A stretch of DNA of 64,000 nucleotides from Cytobacillus dafuensis (GTDB lineage: Bacteria > Bacillota > Bacilli > Bacillales > Cytobacillaceae). A program made the position numbers and the translations under genes. The notes under the pieces were generated by a model. It was not told the origin of the DNA. It did no database searches and saw only the letters and a list, made by a program, of their open reading frames with translations. Each line of letters begins with the position of its first letter. Within the stretch, counting starts at the first letter, position 1. Below, piece by piece: positions 1-8,449 of the stretch. The stretch spans positions 2,894,001 through 2,958,000 of the forward strand of contig NZ_CP042593.1 of the NCBI RefSeq assembly GCF_007995155.1, given 5' to 3'.

Positions 1-459
1 AAGTATGATTTTCTTCCCCTCTAATTGAACATTGTTAAGAATGCTCCAATCAAAGGCGACTCCGTTTCCTCCATGGTATTTGCCTCTCGGACTGTCCAAT
101 AGAAAATATTCACATGAGAAATGTTTCATTTGCTGTAAATCAGCGGTTGTTTTGATGCTTAACGCTTTTATCACTGGGTTAGTAAACTGTGTGCAAAATT
201 CAGGTGTTTCATCTCCATGAAGCTGAATGACATTAATGCCAGTTTCATTCACTATATTTTGAATAACTTCCACTACCTCATTTACAAACACTCCAACCTT
301 TAATACTTTTTTGGGTAGCTGTAAGATGATTTTTTTTGCCATTTCGGGAGATATTCTTCTTTTGCTATCAGCAAATACAAAACCTATTGCATCCGCTCCA
401 GATTGGACGGCAAATAATGCCGTTTCGAGATCTGTAATGCCACAAATTTTTACTTTCAT
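1..459 (-). CDS. trpF: Phosphoribosylanthranilate isomerase, partial
   Basis: Third step of tryptophan synthesis (PRA to CdRP), cytosolic TIM barrel. The reverse strand reads from ATG at 459 with MKVKICGITD, the family's N-terminal signature, then GADAIGFVFA, VGVFVNE and INVIQLHGDE. The frame stays open to position 1, so the C-terminal part and presumably trpB/trpA lie beyond the left edge. A clear ribosome binding site (aagaggtg) precedes the ATG, 28 bases after the trpC stop. It is the fifth gene of the trp operon on this strand. Seen: N-terminal motifs and open frame. Inferred: an intact gene. Confidence 0.93.
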   Translation of the reverse strand, partial: MKVKICGITDLETALFAVQSGADAIGFVFADSKRRISPEMAKKIILQLPKKVLKVGVFVNEVVEVIQNIVNETGINVIQLHGDETPEFCTQFTNPVIKALSIKTTADLQQMKHFSCEYFLLDSPRGKYHGGNGVAFDWSILNNVQLEGKKIIL

Positions 460-487
460 TTGTCCTACACCTCTTTTGAAATGCTAT

Positions 488-1261
488 TCAATAATTTTTC
501 ATTTCACTTATTAATGATTCTAAGTTACTCGCTTGCATAAAAGCCTCACCAACGAGAATCCCATTCACACCAGCATTTATCACTCTTTGGACATCCTTTT
601 TAGTTCTAATGCCACTCTCACTAATAAGAAAGGCACCAGCTCTTTTGATTTTAGGGCCAAGTCTCTCTGTCACCGCCAAATCAACTGTAAATGTTTTTAA
701 ATCTCGATTATTTACTCCAATTATTCTTGCACCAGCCTGTAGAGCTTTATAAAGCTCATCCTCGTTATGAACCTCCATTAGCACTTCCATCCCATTGTTA
801 ACTGCAAAAGTGTAAAGCTCCTTTAATCTTCCTTCATTTAGTGCAGCTGCGATTAATAGGATTATATTAGCTCCTGCAGATTTCGCCTTTACAATCTGAA
901 CCTCATCAATGATAAAATCTTTACACAAAACTGGGGCATTAACCGCTTCTCGAATAGAATTTAGATCTGCGAAGCTTCCTTTAAAAAATGGTGTATCGGT
1001 TAATACAGAAATTGCATCTGCGCCATATTTAATATAGGAAAGGGCTTGGGAAACAGGATCTAATTCGGTGTTAATATCTCCTTTTGATGGAGACGCCCTC
1101 TTGAATTCTGCAATAATCGCTATTTCTTTGCCTGTTTGTAGCCGCTCCAAGAAGGAGCATTTCTTTCTTGAAGGGGAATTAGGCACGACCAACGCTTCCT
1201 TTTTCAGTGTTAAAATTTCATGTTTTTTTTGCTCTAAAATTTTATCAAGAATTGTCGCCAT
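488..1261 (-). CDS. trpC: Indole-3-glycerol phosphate synthase
   Basis: Converts CdRP to indole-3-glycerol phosphate in tryptophan synthesis. The 257-residue TIM-barrel protein has the usual length and shows the catalytic-lysine segment IAEFKRASPSKG (about residues 50-61), the loop with LCKDFIID (about 112-119), the GVNNRDLKTF motif and the phosphate-binding SESGIR near the C-terminus. It starts directly after the trpD stop, which suggests translational coupling. It is monofunctional, not fused to trpF, as is usual in Bacilli. Nothing is missing among the recognisable active-site segments. Confidence 0.97.
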   Translation of the reverse strand: MATILDKILEQKKHEILTLKKEALVVPNSPSRKKCSFLERLQTGKEIAIIAEFKRASPSKGDINTELDPVSQALSYIKYGADAISVLTDTPFFKGSFADLNSIREAVNAPVLCKDFIIDEVQIVKAKSAGANIILLIAAALNEGRLKELYTFAVNNGMEVLMEVHNEDELYKALQAGARIIGVNNRDLKTFTVDLAVTERLGPKIKRAGAFLISESGIRTKKDVQRVINAGVNGILVGEAFMQASNLESLISEMKNY

Positions 1262-2287
1262 TTAGATCACCCCCTGCTGGGAGGATTGACTTAATTTTAT
1301 TAGCAGTTCAAGTTTTTCCAATGCCACACCAGAGTCGATAACCTCTTCCGCAATTTTTACACCTTGTTGGATCGTTCGTGCCTTCCCGCCTGTAAAAATG
1401 CCAATCCCAGCATTAAGAAGGACTGTGTCTCTGAACGCACCCTTTTCCCCCTTTAAAACCTTCAGCAAAATTTCAGCGTTATCTTTTGAATCTCCACCTC
1501 TAATGGCATCATTTGTGTAAGTAGGCAATCCAACATCATTCGGATGCAGAATTTTCTCTGTGATTGTTCCATTTTCAAGAATAGCAAGATGATTATCGCC
1601 TTGAAGAGATGCTTCATCCATATATCCAGCACCATTCAAAACGATTGCTCGTTTTCTGCCCAGTGTTTTTAATACTTCAGCAAATATCGCTGTCATATCT
1701 CTGCGATAAATACCCAGCACCTGTGATTCCAACCTGACTGGATTTGTAAGCGGACCGATTAAATTGAAGGTTGTCGGAATCCTTAAATCATTCCTTACCT
1801 TCATAATTTTTTTGATACGTGGATGAACATTTGGAGCGAATAAAAAGGCGATTCCAATATCCTCGAGGATTTCTTCTATTCTTTCTGGTGACAAATTCAA
1901 GTTCATTCCGATATGCTCTAAAACATCTGCACTCCCCGTCCTGCTTGTTATGCTCCTGTTTCCATGTTTGGCCACTGGGATTCCGGCTCCTGCTATAACA
2001 AACGTAGATGTTGTACTGATATTAAAGCTTTTAGAACCATCTCCCCCTGTTCCACAATTATCCAAAACATTCGGAATCTTTTTGTTAAATTTATGGGACT
2101 TCTCCTGTATTGCCTTCGCGATCCCTGCAATTTCCTCTACTGTTTCTCCCTTAATAACGAGACTCATCATAATCGCAGCAATTTCACTATCTGTTACATC
2201 ATTTTCTAAAATATGATCCATTGCTTCCTTCATTTCTAACTCTGATAAAGATTTACGATCTGCTAAACGCTTTAGTATGTTTTTCAT
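1262..2287 (-). CDS. trpD: Anthranilate phosphoribosyltransferase
   Basis: Transfers phosphoribose from PRPP to anthranilate. The 341-residue protein shows the PRPP-binding DNCGTGGDGS (about residues 77-86), KHGNRSITS and a VRNDLRIPTTFNLIGPLTNP segment, all diagnostic for the family. I place the start at ATG 2287 (MKNILKRL) because taggaggg sits 7-8 bases upstream. A longer reading from 2308 would translate through that ribosome binding site. The start lies inside the 3' end of trpG (35-base overlap), so the genes are likely coupled. Confidence 0.96.
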   Translation of the reverse strand: MKNILKRLADRKSLSELEMKEAMDHILENDVTDSEIAAIMMSLVIKGETVEEIAGIAKAIQEKSHKFNKKIPNVLDNCGTGGDGSKSFNISTTSTFVIAGAGIPVAKHGNRSITSRTGSADVLEHIGMNLNLSPERIEEILEDIGIAFLFAPNVHPRIKKIMKVRNDLRIPTTFNLIGPLTNPVRLESQVLGIYRRDMTAIFAEVLKTLGRKRAIVLNGAGYMDEASLQGDNHLAILENGTITEKILHPNDVGLPTYTNDAIRGGDSKDNAEILLKVLKGEKGAFRDTVLLNAGIGIFTGGKARTIQQGVKIAEEVIDSGVALEKLELLIKLSQSSQQGVI

Positions 2288-2870
2288 GATTTCTTTCCCT
2301 CCTAACAATAAGTAAAAAGTTTGCTAACATACGCTTACCTAGATCTGTTCCAATTGATTCAGGATGGAATTGCAGACCGAAAACAGGATAAGTCTCGTGT
2401 CGAATTGCCATAATTTCATTGTCATCCATCGATTTAGCAAGAACTTTAAAACTCGCTGGCATGGTCCCTTTTGCAATAACGAGCGAATGATAGCGCATTA
2501 CAGTGATAGGCTGAGGCATGTATTCAAATAATTCCGAACCGGTATGCTTTATGTTTGAGATTTTGCCATGCATAATCCTTCTTGCCTTATCTATTTTCGC
2601 ACCAAATGCATATCCAATTGCTTGATGTCCTAGGCAAATTCCTAATATCGGTATTGATTGATGGAAAGATTCAATAATTGCTAGACATTGACCAGCATGC
2701 TCTGGTCTACCTGGTCCAGGTGATAAAACGATCGCATCAGGCTTTAGGCTCGTAATTTCTGCCAGAGAGATCATGTCATTGCGAACAACCTTCACTTCCT
2801 CACCTAGCTCGCCAAAATATTGATAGAGATTAAAAGTAAAGGAATCATAGTTATCAATAAGTAATATCAT
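2253..2870 (-). CDS. trpG: Anthranilate/ADC synthase glutamine amidotransferase subunit
   Basis: Class I glutamine amidotransferase supplying ammonia to TrpE. At 205 residues it has the N-terminal LLIDNYDSFT, an LSPGPGRP oxyanion loop, the catalytic Cys in GICLGHQAIG (about residue 79) and the His/Glu pair in LQFHPES near the C-terminus. It overlaps trpE by 17 bases and trpD by 35. In B. subtilis the subunit (pabA) is in the folate operon and shared with PabB. Here it lies inside trp, so TrpG is the safer label, although sharing with a PabB elsewhere cannot be excluded. Confidence 0.93.
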   Translation of the reverse strand: MILLIDNYDSFTFNLYQYFGELGEEVKVVRNDMISLAEITSLKPDAIVLSPGPGRPEHAGQCLAIIESFHQSIPILGICLGHQAIGYAFGAKIDKARRIMHGKISNIKHTGSELFEYMPQPITVMRYHSLVIAKGTMPASFKVLAKSMDDNEIMAIRHETYPVFGLQFHPESIGTDLGKRMLANFLLIVRRERNHEKHTKAFSRS

Positions 2871-4248
2871 CTTGTTCCTCCAAAAAAGATTTTAGTTTAT
2901 GAATCGTCTCTTCATACTCTTTCTCTGGGATGGAATCATGCACGATTCCCGCCCCTGCTTGAATATAGGCTTTCTGATCCTTCACTAGCATTGTTCGAAT
3001 CGCTAGTGCAAAGTCCATATTTCCATTTGCTGAAAAATATCCAATAGCCCCAGAGTAAACCCCTCTTTTCACATCCTCCAATTCATTAATTATTTCCATT
3101 GCTCTAATTTTCGGAGCACCTGACACAGTACCCGCTGGTAAACATGCGATCAAAGCATCAATGGCACTATAAGGTTTTTTTAATTTTCCGCTTACTTCTG
3201 AAACTAAGTGCATCACATGTTTATATTTTTCAATTTGCATTTTCTTCTCAATTTGGATGGAACCAAACTCACATACGCGCCCTATATCATTTCTGCCAAG
3301 ATCTAAAAGCATGCGGTGCTCAGCAAGCTCCTTTTCATCTTGTAGTAAATCCTTCTCTAAGTCGCTGTCTTCCGTTTCGGTTTTTCCTCTATGCCTCGTA
3401 CCAGCAATCGGGTTAATGGCCACTTTATTGCTATTCACTTTTATTAGGCTCTCAGGGGATGCACCTGCAATTTTATAGTCTTCAAAATCTAAATAATACA
3501 TATATGGTGATGGATTTTTGACTCTTAGCTTTCTGTAAAATTCAAATGGGTCTCCTTCTAAAGTGGCTTGAAGCCTCTGAGACAGTACTACTTGAAAAAT
3601 ATCGCCCTCCAAGATGTGCTCTTTTGCCTTTTTAACCTTTTTAATAAAATTCTCTTTACTCATTGAAGCTTGAAAGGCAGACAAAGCAGCTTTTCCAGAA
3701 TTACTATTTGTGAAATCATTAAAAATTTCTGCACTGCGTTTTTCCAATCTCTTTTCGAGTTCCATTCTTTTTCTCTTCAATGGGATAGCCACTAAATAAA
3801 CCTTTTGTTCAAGATGGTCATATACAACGGCCTCCTCGAAAAACATTAGGTGCACATCGGGTATTTTTAATTCATCTTTTGGCGGCTCACCTATATTTTC
3901 ATATTGTCTAATGACATCGTAGCCAATAAAACCAACCGCCCCTCCACAAAACGGAAATTGCTCTAATGCATGTAAATGATCTTCGGGCAATAATTTTTTT
4001 AATACTTCCAATGGTTTTTCATGAATCATTTCTTTTTCATTTCCCGAAATAACGAAGGATGAATTCCCCTCCCCAATCAACTCAAAAGTTGGGTCTGCAC
4101 CAATAATAGAAAATCTGCCAGACCTTTCATGTTTTAAAGAGCTTTCGAGGAGGAACTTTTTCTTGCCACTTAATCGTTGAAAGATAAGGATTGGAGTCAA
4201 TGTATCTCCTTCAAGTTCCTTTATTAACATTTGATCTTTCGTTTTCAT
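2854..4248 (-). CDS. trpE: Anthranilate synthase component I
   Basis: Makes anthranilate from chorismate with TrpG-derived ammonia. The start is ATG 4248 (MKTKDQM; gagggaag 6-7 bases upstream), giving 464 residues. The same frame stays open to 4443, but that stretch is the T-box leader, not protein. The LLES segment near residue 35, where tryptophan binds for feedback inhibition, is present. So are the chorismate-binding blocks GDIFQVVLSQR, PSPYMYYL, IAGTRHRG and LPAGTVSGAPK. First gene of the trp operon, controlled by the two T-boxes upstream. Confidence 0.95.
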   Translation of the reverse strand: MKTKDQMLIKELEGDTLTPILIFQRLSGKKKFLLESSLKHERSGRFSIIGADPTFELIGEGNSSFVISGNEKEMIHEKPLEVLKKLLPEDHLHALEQFPFCGGAVGFIGYDVIRQYENIGEPPKDELKIPDVHLMFFEEAVVYDHLEQKVYLVAIPLKRKRMELEKRLEKRSAEIFNDFTNSNSGKAALSAFQASMSKENFIKKVKKAKEHILEGDIFQVVLSQRLQATLEGDPFEFYRKLRVKNPSPYMYYLDFEDYKIAGASPESLIKVNSNKVAINPIAGTRHRGKTETEDSDLEKDLLQDEKELAEHRMLLDLGRNDIGRVCEFGSIQIEKKMQIEKYKHVMHLVSEVSGKLKKPYSAIDALIACLPAGTVSGAPKIRAMEIINELEDVKRGVYSGAIGYFSANGNMDFALAIRTMLVKDQKAYIQAGAGIVHDSIPEKEYEETIHKLKSFLEEQDDITY

Positions 4249-4267
4249 GATTCTTCCCTCCTTAAAA

Positions 4268-4548
4268 TAAAAAAAGTCCTCTATACACACATAAATAGTG
4301 TGTATAGAGGACGAATCCGCTGATCGTGGTGCCACCTCAAATTTAGAGCAATAAAGTCTGCTCCCTTTTTCGGATACGGATTGTAGCAATCGATATCCTA
4401 TCCTTATAACGGTGGAATTCCGTGCTTCCCTACTCTCCTTCAAGAAGCCTCTCGTAAGTCCATTCCATTTGCCCTCGTCGTACCGGCTCTCACCTAACCC
4501 GGCTCTCTGAAACGATTAGAAGCAATGTACTACTCTTACTCAACGATT
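4268..4548 (-). promoter_or_regulatory. T-box riboswitch (trp), proximal copy
   Basis: Second of two tandem tRNA-sensing leaders before trpE. Seen on the minus strand: a stem I region with GAGTAAGAGTAGTA, a specifier loop with GAATGGAC in which TGG (4462-4460) is the tryptophan codon, the T-box GAGGTGGCACCACGA (about 4324-4338), and an intrinsic terminator with an 18-bp stem at 4276-4312 followed by seven T's. The established mechanism is that uncharged tRNA-Trp pairs with the specifier and T-box and favours the antiterminator. Confidence 0.93.
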
Positions 4549-4570
4549 TACTATTAAAATTATTGAATAA

Positions 4571-4906
4571 CAAAAAGGGTTTCCCGTCTAAAAAGGACGA
4601 GAAACCCGTGGTGCCACCTTCATTAGCTAAATAAATTAGCTCACTTAACAGGTATCGAAATGAAAATCATTTGAATACCTGTCTCTTGTAACGATGAGAC
4701 TGTTCGCCAAAGCCTACTTATTATAGAGGTTAGTGGTTAGACGAGTGAAAAACTCTAAATAACTCATTTCAATAAACCTCAATAAATTTCGGTTTGGGGC
4801 TCCGAAGTCCATTCACTTATGCGCACACACTGATTCACACCAACCATCAGCTCTCTTAAGAGTTCGTATAGGCTACTCCTCTTCATCAACGCCTTACTTA
4901 ATATTG
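4571..4906 (-). promoter_or_regulatory. T-box riboswitch (trp), distal copy
   Basis: First of the two tandem T-box leaders. Minus strand: GATGAAGAGGAGTA opens stem I, followed by the AGAGAGCTGATGGTTGGTG segment typical of stem I. The specifier GAATGGAC has TGG at 4811-4809. The T-box AAGGTGGCACCACGG lies at 4606-4620 and the terminator stem at 4576-4607 ends in a T run at 4571-4575. Both leaders read tryptophan, so read-through needs two successive antitermination decisions. Confidence 0.94.
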
Positions 4907-4912
4907 ATATTT

Positions 4913-4941
4913 ATAGTATTCTAAATTTTATAATAAGTCAA
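4913..4941 (-). promoter_or_regulatory. Promoter of the trp operon
   Basis: Minus strand -35 TTGACT (4941-4936), 17-base spacer, -10 TACTAT (4918-4913). Transcription would start near 4906, just before the distal T-box, and just past the 3' end of the MOSC gene. Confidence 0.8.
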
Positions 4942-4960
4942 TATGGATAAATATTCTTTT

Positions 4961-5599
4961 TTAGTGATTTAACGCTTTAGTGAATTTAGTTTTCCAGTCT
5001 TCTGCTAGCTCCTCTAGCTGAATGAATTCTTCAATCGCTTTTCGATTTTTTCGATCATGGAACATTAAATGATTCCCTGTGAGGACTGAAAATTTTTCCT
5101 GTTTTCGATCGATTAACTCAAAATTTGAGTCTATATCAACAATGCCTTCTTCAATAACTCTAAATAAATAACCAGTAAATCCAGTCTCAACAACTCTTCT
5201 CAGTAATTGATCCACATCATTATGTTTTGAGATTGCTGCGCAAGGTATACGACCTTGTGTAACTTGAACAATTGCCTTACCTAATGAAAAAATATCTCCT
5301 ATATAAACATCTTTTTCTAACATATTCTGTACACAAATATTCTCGCCAAATGCCGGTGATTCCAATGGTTTGTTAAATTCTTTTTCCCAAAACTCGTAAT
5401 GTTCATAAGGATATAAGCAAACGGCTCTATCCGGTCCGCCATGAAACTCTCTATTTGCAACTGCATCGCCAATAAATCCTTCCTTTGTCAGCATCACTTC
5501 TTCTACCAGTTTTTTTCTAATAGCAGAGTTAACCGTCATCCCATTCCATCTATGTAAATTCGGCCTTCCAATATTTAATGTAATAATCTTCCTCTCCAT
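4961..5599 (-). CDS. MOSC domain protein (YiiM-like)
   Basis: MOSC domains occur in molybdenum-cofactor sulfurase-type proteins and in YiiM/YuaD-like proteins that detoxify or reduce N-hydroxylated substrates. The conserved cysteine sits in GRIPCAAISKH (about residue 130). Also visible are the N-terminal GDAVANREFHGGPDRAV and the SPAFGENI motif, both typical of the family. I prefer ATG 5599 (gaggtg six bases upstream) to an in-frame GTG at 5608. About 212 residues. It lies just upstream of the trp promoter on the same strand but is not functionally linked to trp. The specific substrate is unknown. Confidence 0.85.
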   Translation of the reverse strand: MERKIITLNIGRPNLHRWNGMTVNSAIRKKLVEEVMLTKEGFIGDAVANREFHGGPDRAVCLYPYEHYEFWEKEFNKPLESPAFGENICVQNMLEKDVYIGDIFSLGKAIVQVTQGRIPCAAISKHNDVDQLLRRVVETGFTGYLFRVIEEGIVDIDSNFELIDRKQEKFSVLTGNHLMFHDRKNRKAIEEFIQLEELAEDWKTKFTKALNH

Positions 5600-5763
5600 C
5601 TCTTTCACCTCGAAAAAATATTATTCCCTATATTATCCTTTATAGAAATAGGTAGTCAATCATTTCTTTTTTTAAAATTTCCATAAATAGTTCGTTCTAT
5701 TTTCACATAATAAAACAAATATTATTATTAAGTTTGATTATATTTAAGGGATGGGAGCATTAA

Positions 5764-7014
5764 ATGGAGCATGTTGAGAAATTAAAATTTGGAAGCAAAA
5801 ATGCAGATAAAAAAAGGTCTAGAGATAATGTTCAAAAGCAAAAATGGGCGATTCTTTCACTCGCTTCCATACCACTCGTCATGACACTTGGTAACTCTAT
5901 GCTTATTCCAGTTTTGCCAGAAATGGAGAAAAATTTAAATATCACTCCATTTCAAACAAGTATGATATTAACAGTTTATTCAGTAGTTGCAATTATATTA
6001 ATTCCTGTTGCTGGGTGCTTATCCGATCATTTCGGAAGGAAAAAGATTATTATTCCTAGCCTCATTATTGCTGGTATCGGTGGCATTGTATCTGGATGGG
6101 CTGCTTGGAAAATAGATGACGCCTATTGGATTATTCTTTGTGGAAGAGCATTGCAAGGTGTAGGCGCAGCTGGAGCTGCACCTATCGTTATGCCTTTAAT
6201 TGGGGATATGTTTAATAATGATGATGAAATTAGCAGTTCACTTGGGATGATAGAAACTTCTAATACATTTGGTAAAGTATTAAGTCCAATACTTGGAGCC
6301 TTTCTAGCTGGATTCATTTGGTATTTACCATTTTTTGCGTTTCCAGTGTTTTGTGGAATCTCCATTTTGCTTGTATCCCTTTTAATCAAAGCACCTAAAG
6401 AACGACAGGTGCCCATTCCATTTAAGAAGTTTTTGCAAAATATAAAAGACACCTTTATCCACAATGGAAAATGGCTATATGCCATCTTTATTATTGGGGC
6501 AATTATGATGTTTGTCCTCTTTGGAGTTCTTTTTTATTTATCTGATGTACTCGAAAAAACGTATGATATAAAAATTATTAAAAAAGGGTTCCTTCTTGCT
6601 GTTCCGCTTGGAGCATTGTGCCTTGCTTCCTTTATTACAGGAAAAGTGATTAAAGAAAATAAGGTCTTAATGAAATGGATCATTTTTGGAGGTTCAACTC
6701 TAACATCTATTGCCGTTGCTATTCTAAGTTTTTCGGACGGTGTGTGGTTCATGATCATATTATTCATTTTTGGGGGAATCGGTATTGGTGTTGCTTTACC
6801 GTGTTTAGATGCATTAATTACTTGTGGAATTGAGAAGGAAGAAAGAGGAACCATAACGTCTATATATAGTTCGATGAGATTTATCGGTGTTGCTGCAGGA
6901 CCTCCGACTGTAGCAATATTGATGAAGAACGCTGAAAATTCCCTTTTTTATGTACTAAGCGGCCTAACTGCCATAGCGATCATTGCAACATTTATGGCTA
7001 TAAAGCCTGATTGA
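5764..7014 (+). CDS. MFS drug-type efflux transporter
   Basis: Major facilitator of 416 residues, about 12 hydrophobic segments. The cytoplasmic loop 2-3 signature GCLSDHFGRKK is at about residues 86-96, and TM5 contains a motif-C-like stretch (FGKVLSPILGAFLAG) characteristic of drug:H+ antiporters (DHA1). The N-terminal 30 residues are basic and hydrophilic. Single-gene unit, divergent from the MOSC gene. Substrate cannot be read from the sequence. Confidence 0.85.
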   Translation: MEHVEKLKFGSKNADKKRSRDNVQKQKWAILSLASIPLVMTLGNSMLIPVLPEMEKNLNITPFQTSMILTVYSVVAIILIPVAGCLSDHFGRKKIIIPSLIIAGIGGIVSGWAAWKIDDAYWIILCGRALQGVGAAGAAPIVMPLIGDMFNNDDEISSSLGMIETSNTFGKVLSPILGAFLAGFIWYLPFFAFPVFCGISILLVSLLIKAPKERQVPIPFKKFLQNIKDTFIHNGKWLYAIFIIGAIMMFVLFGVLFYLSDVLEKTYDIKIIKKGFLLAVPLGALCLASFITGKVIKENKVLMKWIIFGGSTLTSIAVAILSFSDGVWFMIILFIFGGIGIGVALPCLDALITCGIEKEERGTITSIYSSMRFIGVAAGPPTVAILMKNAENSLFYVLSGLTAIAIIATFMAIKPD

Positions 7015-7097
7015 GATAATATAATTCTAGATGACTTTCCGACACATATATGGTATCCTAATGGTGAAGAATCATTTATTAGAAAAACCTAAATAGT

Positions 7098-7134
7098 AAA
7101 AAAAATGACCGCAGGTGTTGGCGCACCCACGGCC
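7098..7134 (-). terminator. Terminator of the toxin mRNA
   Basis: An 11-bp hairpin with several G-U pairs (7107-7134), followed on the minus strand by a run of T's down to 7098. It lies about 80 bases beyond the stop of the holin-like toxin and ends its 3' untranslated region. Confidence 0.7.
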
Positions 7135-7221
7135 ACTTGCAATAGTCGTTCCTTTAGGGGATCGGCCAGTACAAAGACTAGACCTCTCCTCAATTATCAG
7201 GTCAAGGGAGGTCTATTTTTT
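7130..7221 (+). ncRNA. Probable antisense antitoxin RNA (3' part)
   Basis: A plus-strand intrinsic terminator (imperfect stem about 7179-7215, TTTTTT 7215-7220) has no plus-strand gene to serve. Its upstream sequence is antisense to the 3' untranslated region of the holin-like toxin mRNA. This is the txpA/RatA-like layout in which an antisense RNA represses a small membrane toxin. The 5' end and promoter are not resolved, so the left boundary is a guess. Confidence 0.5.
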
Positions 7222-7296
7222 GTGGTTAAAAGACAAGACAGCAATAATTAAACTCGAAAATGAAATCATGATCATGATCGTTTCGAATACTGTCAT
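7213..7296 (-). CDS. Putative holin-like toxin (type I TA)
   Basis: A 27-residue peptide beginning MTVFETIMIMISFSSLII and ending FNHKK: an N-terminal amphipathic start, one hydrophobic membrane helix and a basic tail. This pattern matches the 'putative holin-like toxin' peptides common in Bacilli. The ribosome binding site aaggggg lies 7-8 bases upstream. An alternative ATG at 7302 overlaps it and is less likely. A terminator 80 bases downstream and an oppositely oriented terminator inside the 3' UTR support a toxin/antisense arrangement. Known for the family: small membrane toxin kept silent by RNA. Inferred: activity. Confidence 0.75.
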   Translation of the reverse strand: MTVFETIMIMISFSSLIIAVLSFNHKK

Positions 7297-7361
7297 AGGC
7301 ATCACCCCCTTTCAACGGGGTTAGCCGACCACCCTTACCGAAAACTCCCTATTGCTTCTTC

Positions 7362-7367
7362 ATTATA
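7362..7367 (-). promoter_or_regulatory. -10 element of the toxin gene
   Basis: Minus-strand TGGTATAAT, an extended -10, sits 66 bases before the toxin start. No good -35 hexamer is visible at 16-18 bases, which fits an extended -10 promoter. Confidence 0.55.
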
Positions 7368-7506
7368 CCATATCGTTGTCCACAAGAAAGAACATGCGTT
7401 CCATTTCAGGCAAAATGATCCTTCCAGCCTATATATCGTGATGTTAGACTACTGCTTTTGCATTATAAATATTTGAAAATTCTTTATTTCATGTTTGAAA
7501 CGAAAT

Positions 7507-7528
7507 AAAAAACCACCTAATCAGGTGG
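7507..7528 (-). terminator. Terminator of the DUF2935 gene
   Basis: Minus-strand stem CCACCT/AGGTGG with a 4-base loop followed by six T's, directly after the stop of the DUF2935 gene. Confidence 0.8.
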
Positions 7529-7536
7529 AAATATAA

Positions 7537-8334
7537 TTATTCCTTTATCCTCTGTTTTGTTGGATCACAGTCGGGTTTTTCTAAGTTAGTTGATTCGGCG
7601 AGCTTCATTAAATAATAGCATTCCTCTCTAAACATATGATCAGCCATTAATGCTGCAAATGTTCCTAAAGCCTCTTTACTAAGTTCTAATTCCTCAATTT
7701 CATTTAAAAAATTCATGAAAAGCTTCATTTCAATTGAAATATCTTTATTAAATCTTTCCAAAGCAGGGAATGATTTAATATTTGAACGAAGAAATCCCGC
7801 CATTTCAACTGCTTTTATATAAAATGATTCAAAATCCTTTATAAATTTATCGCTCCTATTTTTAATTTTCATTTCAATTTGATCCATATTATGTGAAATT
7901 GCACTTGCATGACCAGCGGCATCCAATAACCAAATCAAATGATGATGGAGCTCATGAAATACAGGAGGTGTCTCACCTTTCTTTAAATATTTTAAAATAA
8001 GTAAATATTCTTCCACTTCATTAACCATATGATTCATAAATGTTGGACCAAGATGAATCTTAATTTGTCCAACAAGATGGCGTTCAAGTATCTTTAGCTT
8101 AAAATCCCTAATTTTCTTTGCTTCTTCATCTGCCTTCATACTAAGCTCTACTAGGTTTTCTACTTCAACCCTGGTAAGAAGAGAGTCAAACACCTGAATA
8201 AAATAAGTCGCTTCATCTATTAATTCTTTTTCTTTTGGGGCGAGTGAATCATAAATAAATCGGGCATGATCTCCTAACACTTGCAGCCAAAATCCATGTT
8301 CTAATTTAGCAGCTTTTTCAAAGCTAGCAGCCAA
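7537..8334 (-). CDS. DUF2935 domain protein
   Basis: 265 residues, entirely helical in appearance, with two related halves. Each half carries a helix of the form E-H-x-x-W/F near its start (KLEHGFWLQVLGDH at about 8-21 and again around EMAGFLRSN) and conserved His/Glu (NEVEEYL, FHELHHHLIWLLDAAGHA, MADHMFREECYY). These patterns suggest a ferritin-like, metal-binding four-helix fold, as described for DUF2935. It starts with TTG (gggaggag upstream). Monocistronic with its own terminator. Biological role unknown; cytosolic, no signal peptide. Confidence 0.75.
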   Translation of the reverse strand: MAASFEKAAKLEHGFWLQVLGDHARFIYDSLAPKEKELIDEATYFIQVFDSLLTRVEVENLVELSMKADEEAKKIRDFKLKILERHLVGQIKIHLGPTFMNHMVNEVEEYLLILKYLKKGETPPVFHELHHHLIWLLDAAGHASAISHNMDQIEMKIKNRSDKFIKDFESFYIKAVEMAGFLRSNIKSFPALERFNKDISIEMKLFMNFLNEIEELELSKEALGTFAALMADHMFREECYYLMKLAESTNLEKPDCDPTKQRIKE

Positions 8335-8397
8335 ACAATCTCCTCCCTATATCCTTTTCTCATAAAAGCTTATCAGTAACATCTAACTTTTATGACA

Positions 8398-8443
8398 TAA
8401 AAAAGGAACTCCGCTTCCGTTACTAAACGGAAGCCTAGAGTCC
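8398..8443 (-). terminator. Terminator of the polysaccharide deacetylase gene
   Basis: A 9-bp core stem GCTTCCGTT/AACGGAAGC extended by outer base pairs, followed by TTTTTT on the minus strand, begins 7 bases after the deacetylase stop. Confidence 0.85.
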
Positions 8444-8449
8444 CATGGT

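Noticed and set aside
4249..4443. 65-residue N-terminal extension of TrpE
   Set aside because: The stretch is the T-box leader with terminator and antiterminator; a good ribosome binding site precedes the ATG at 4248.
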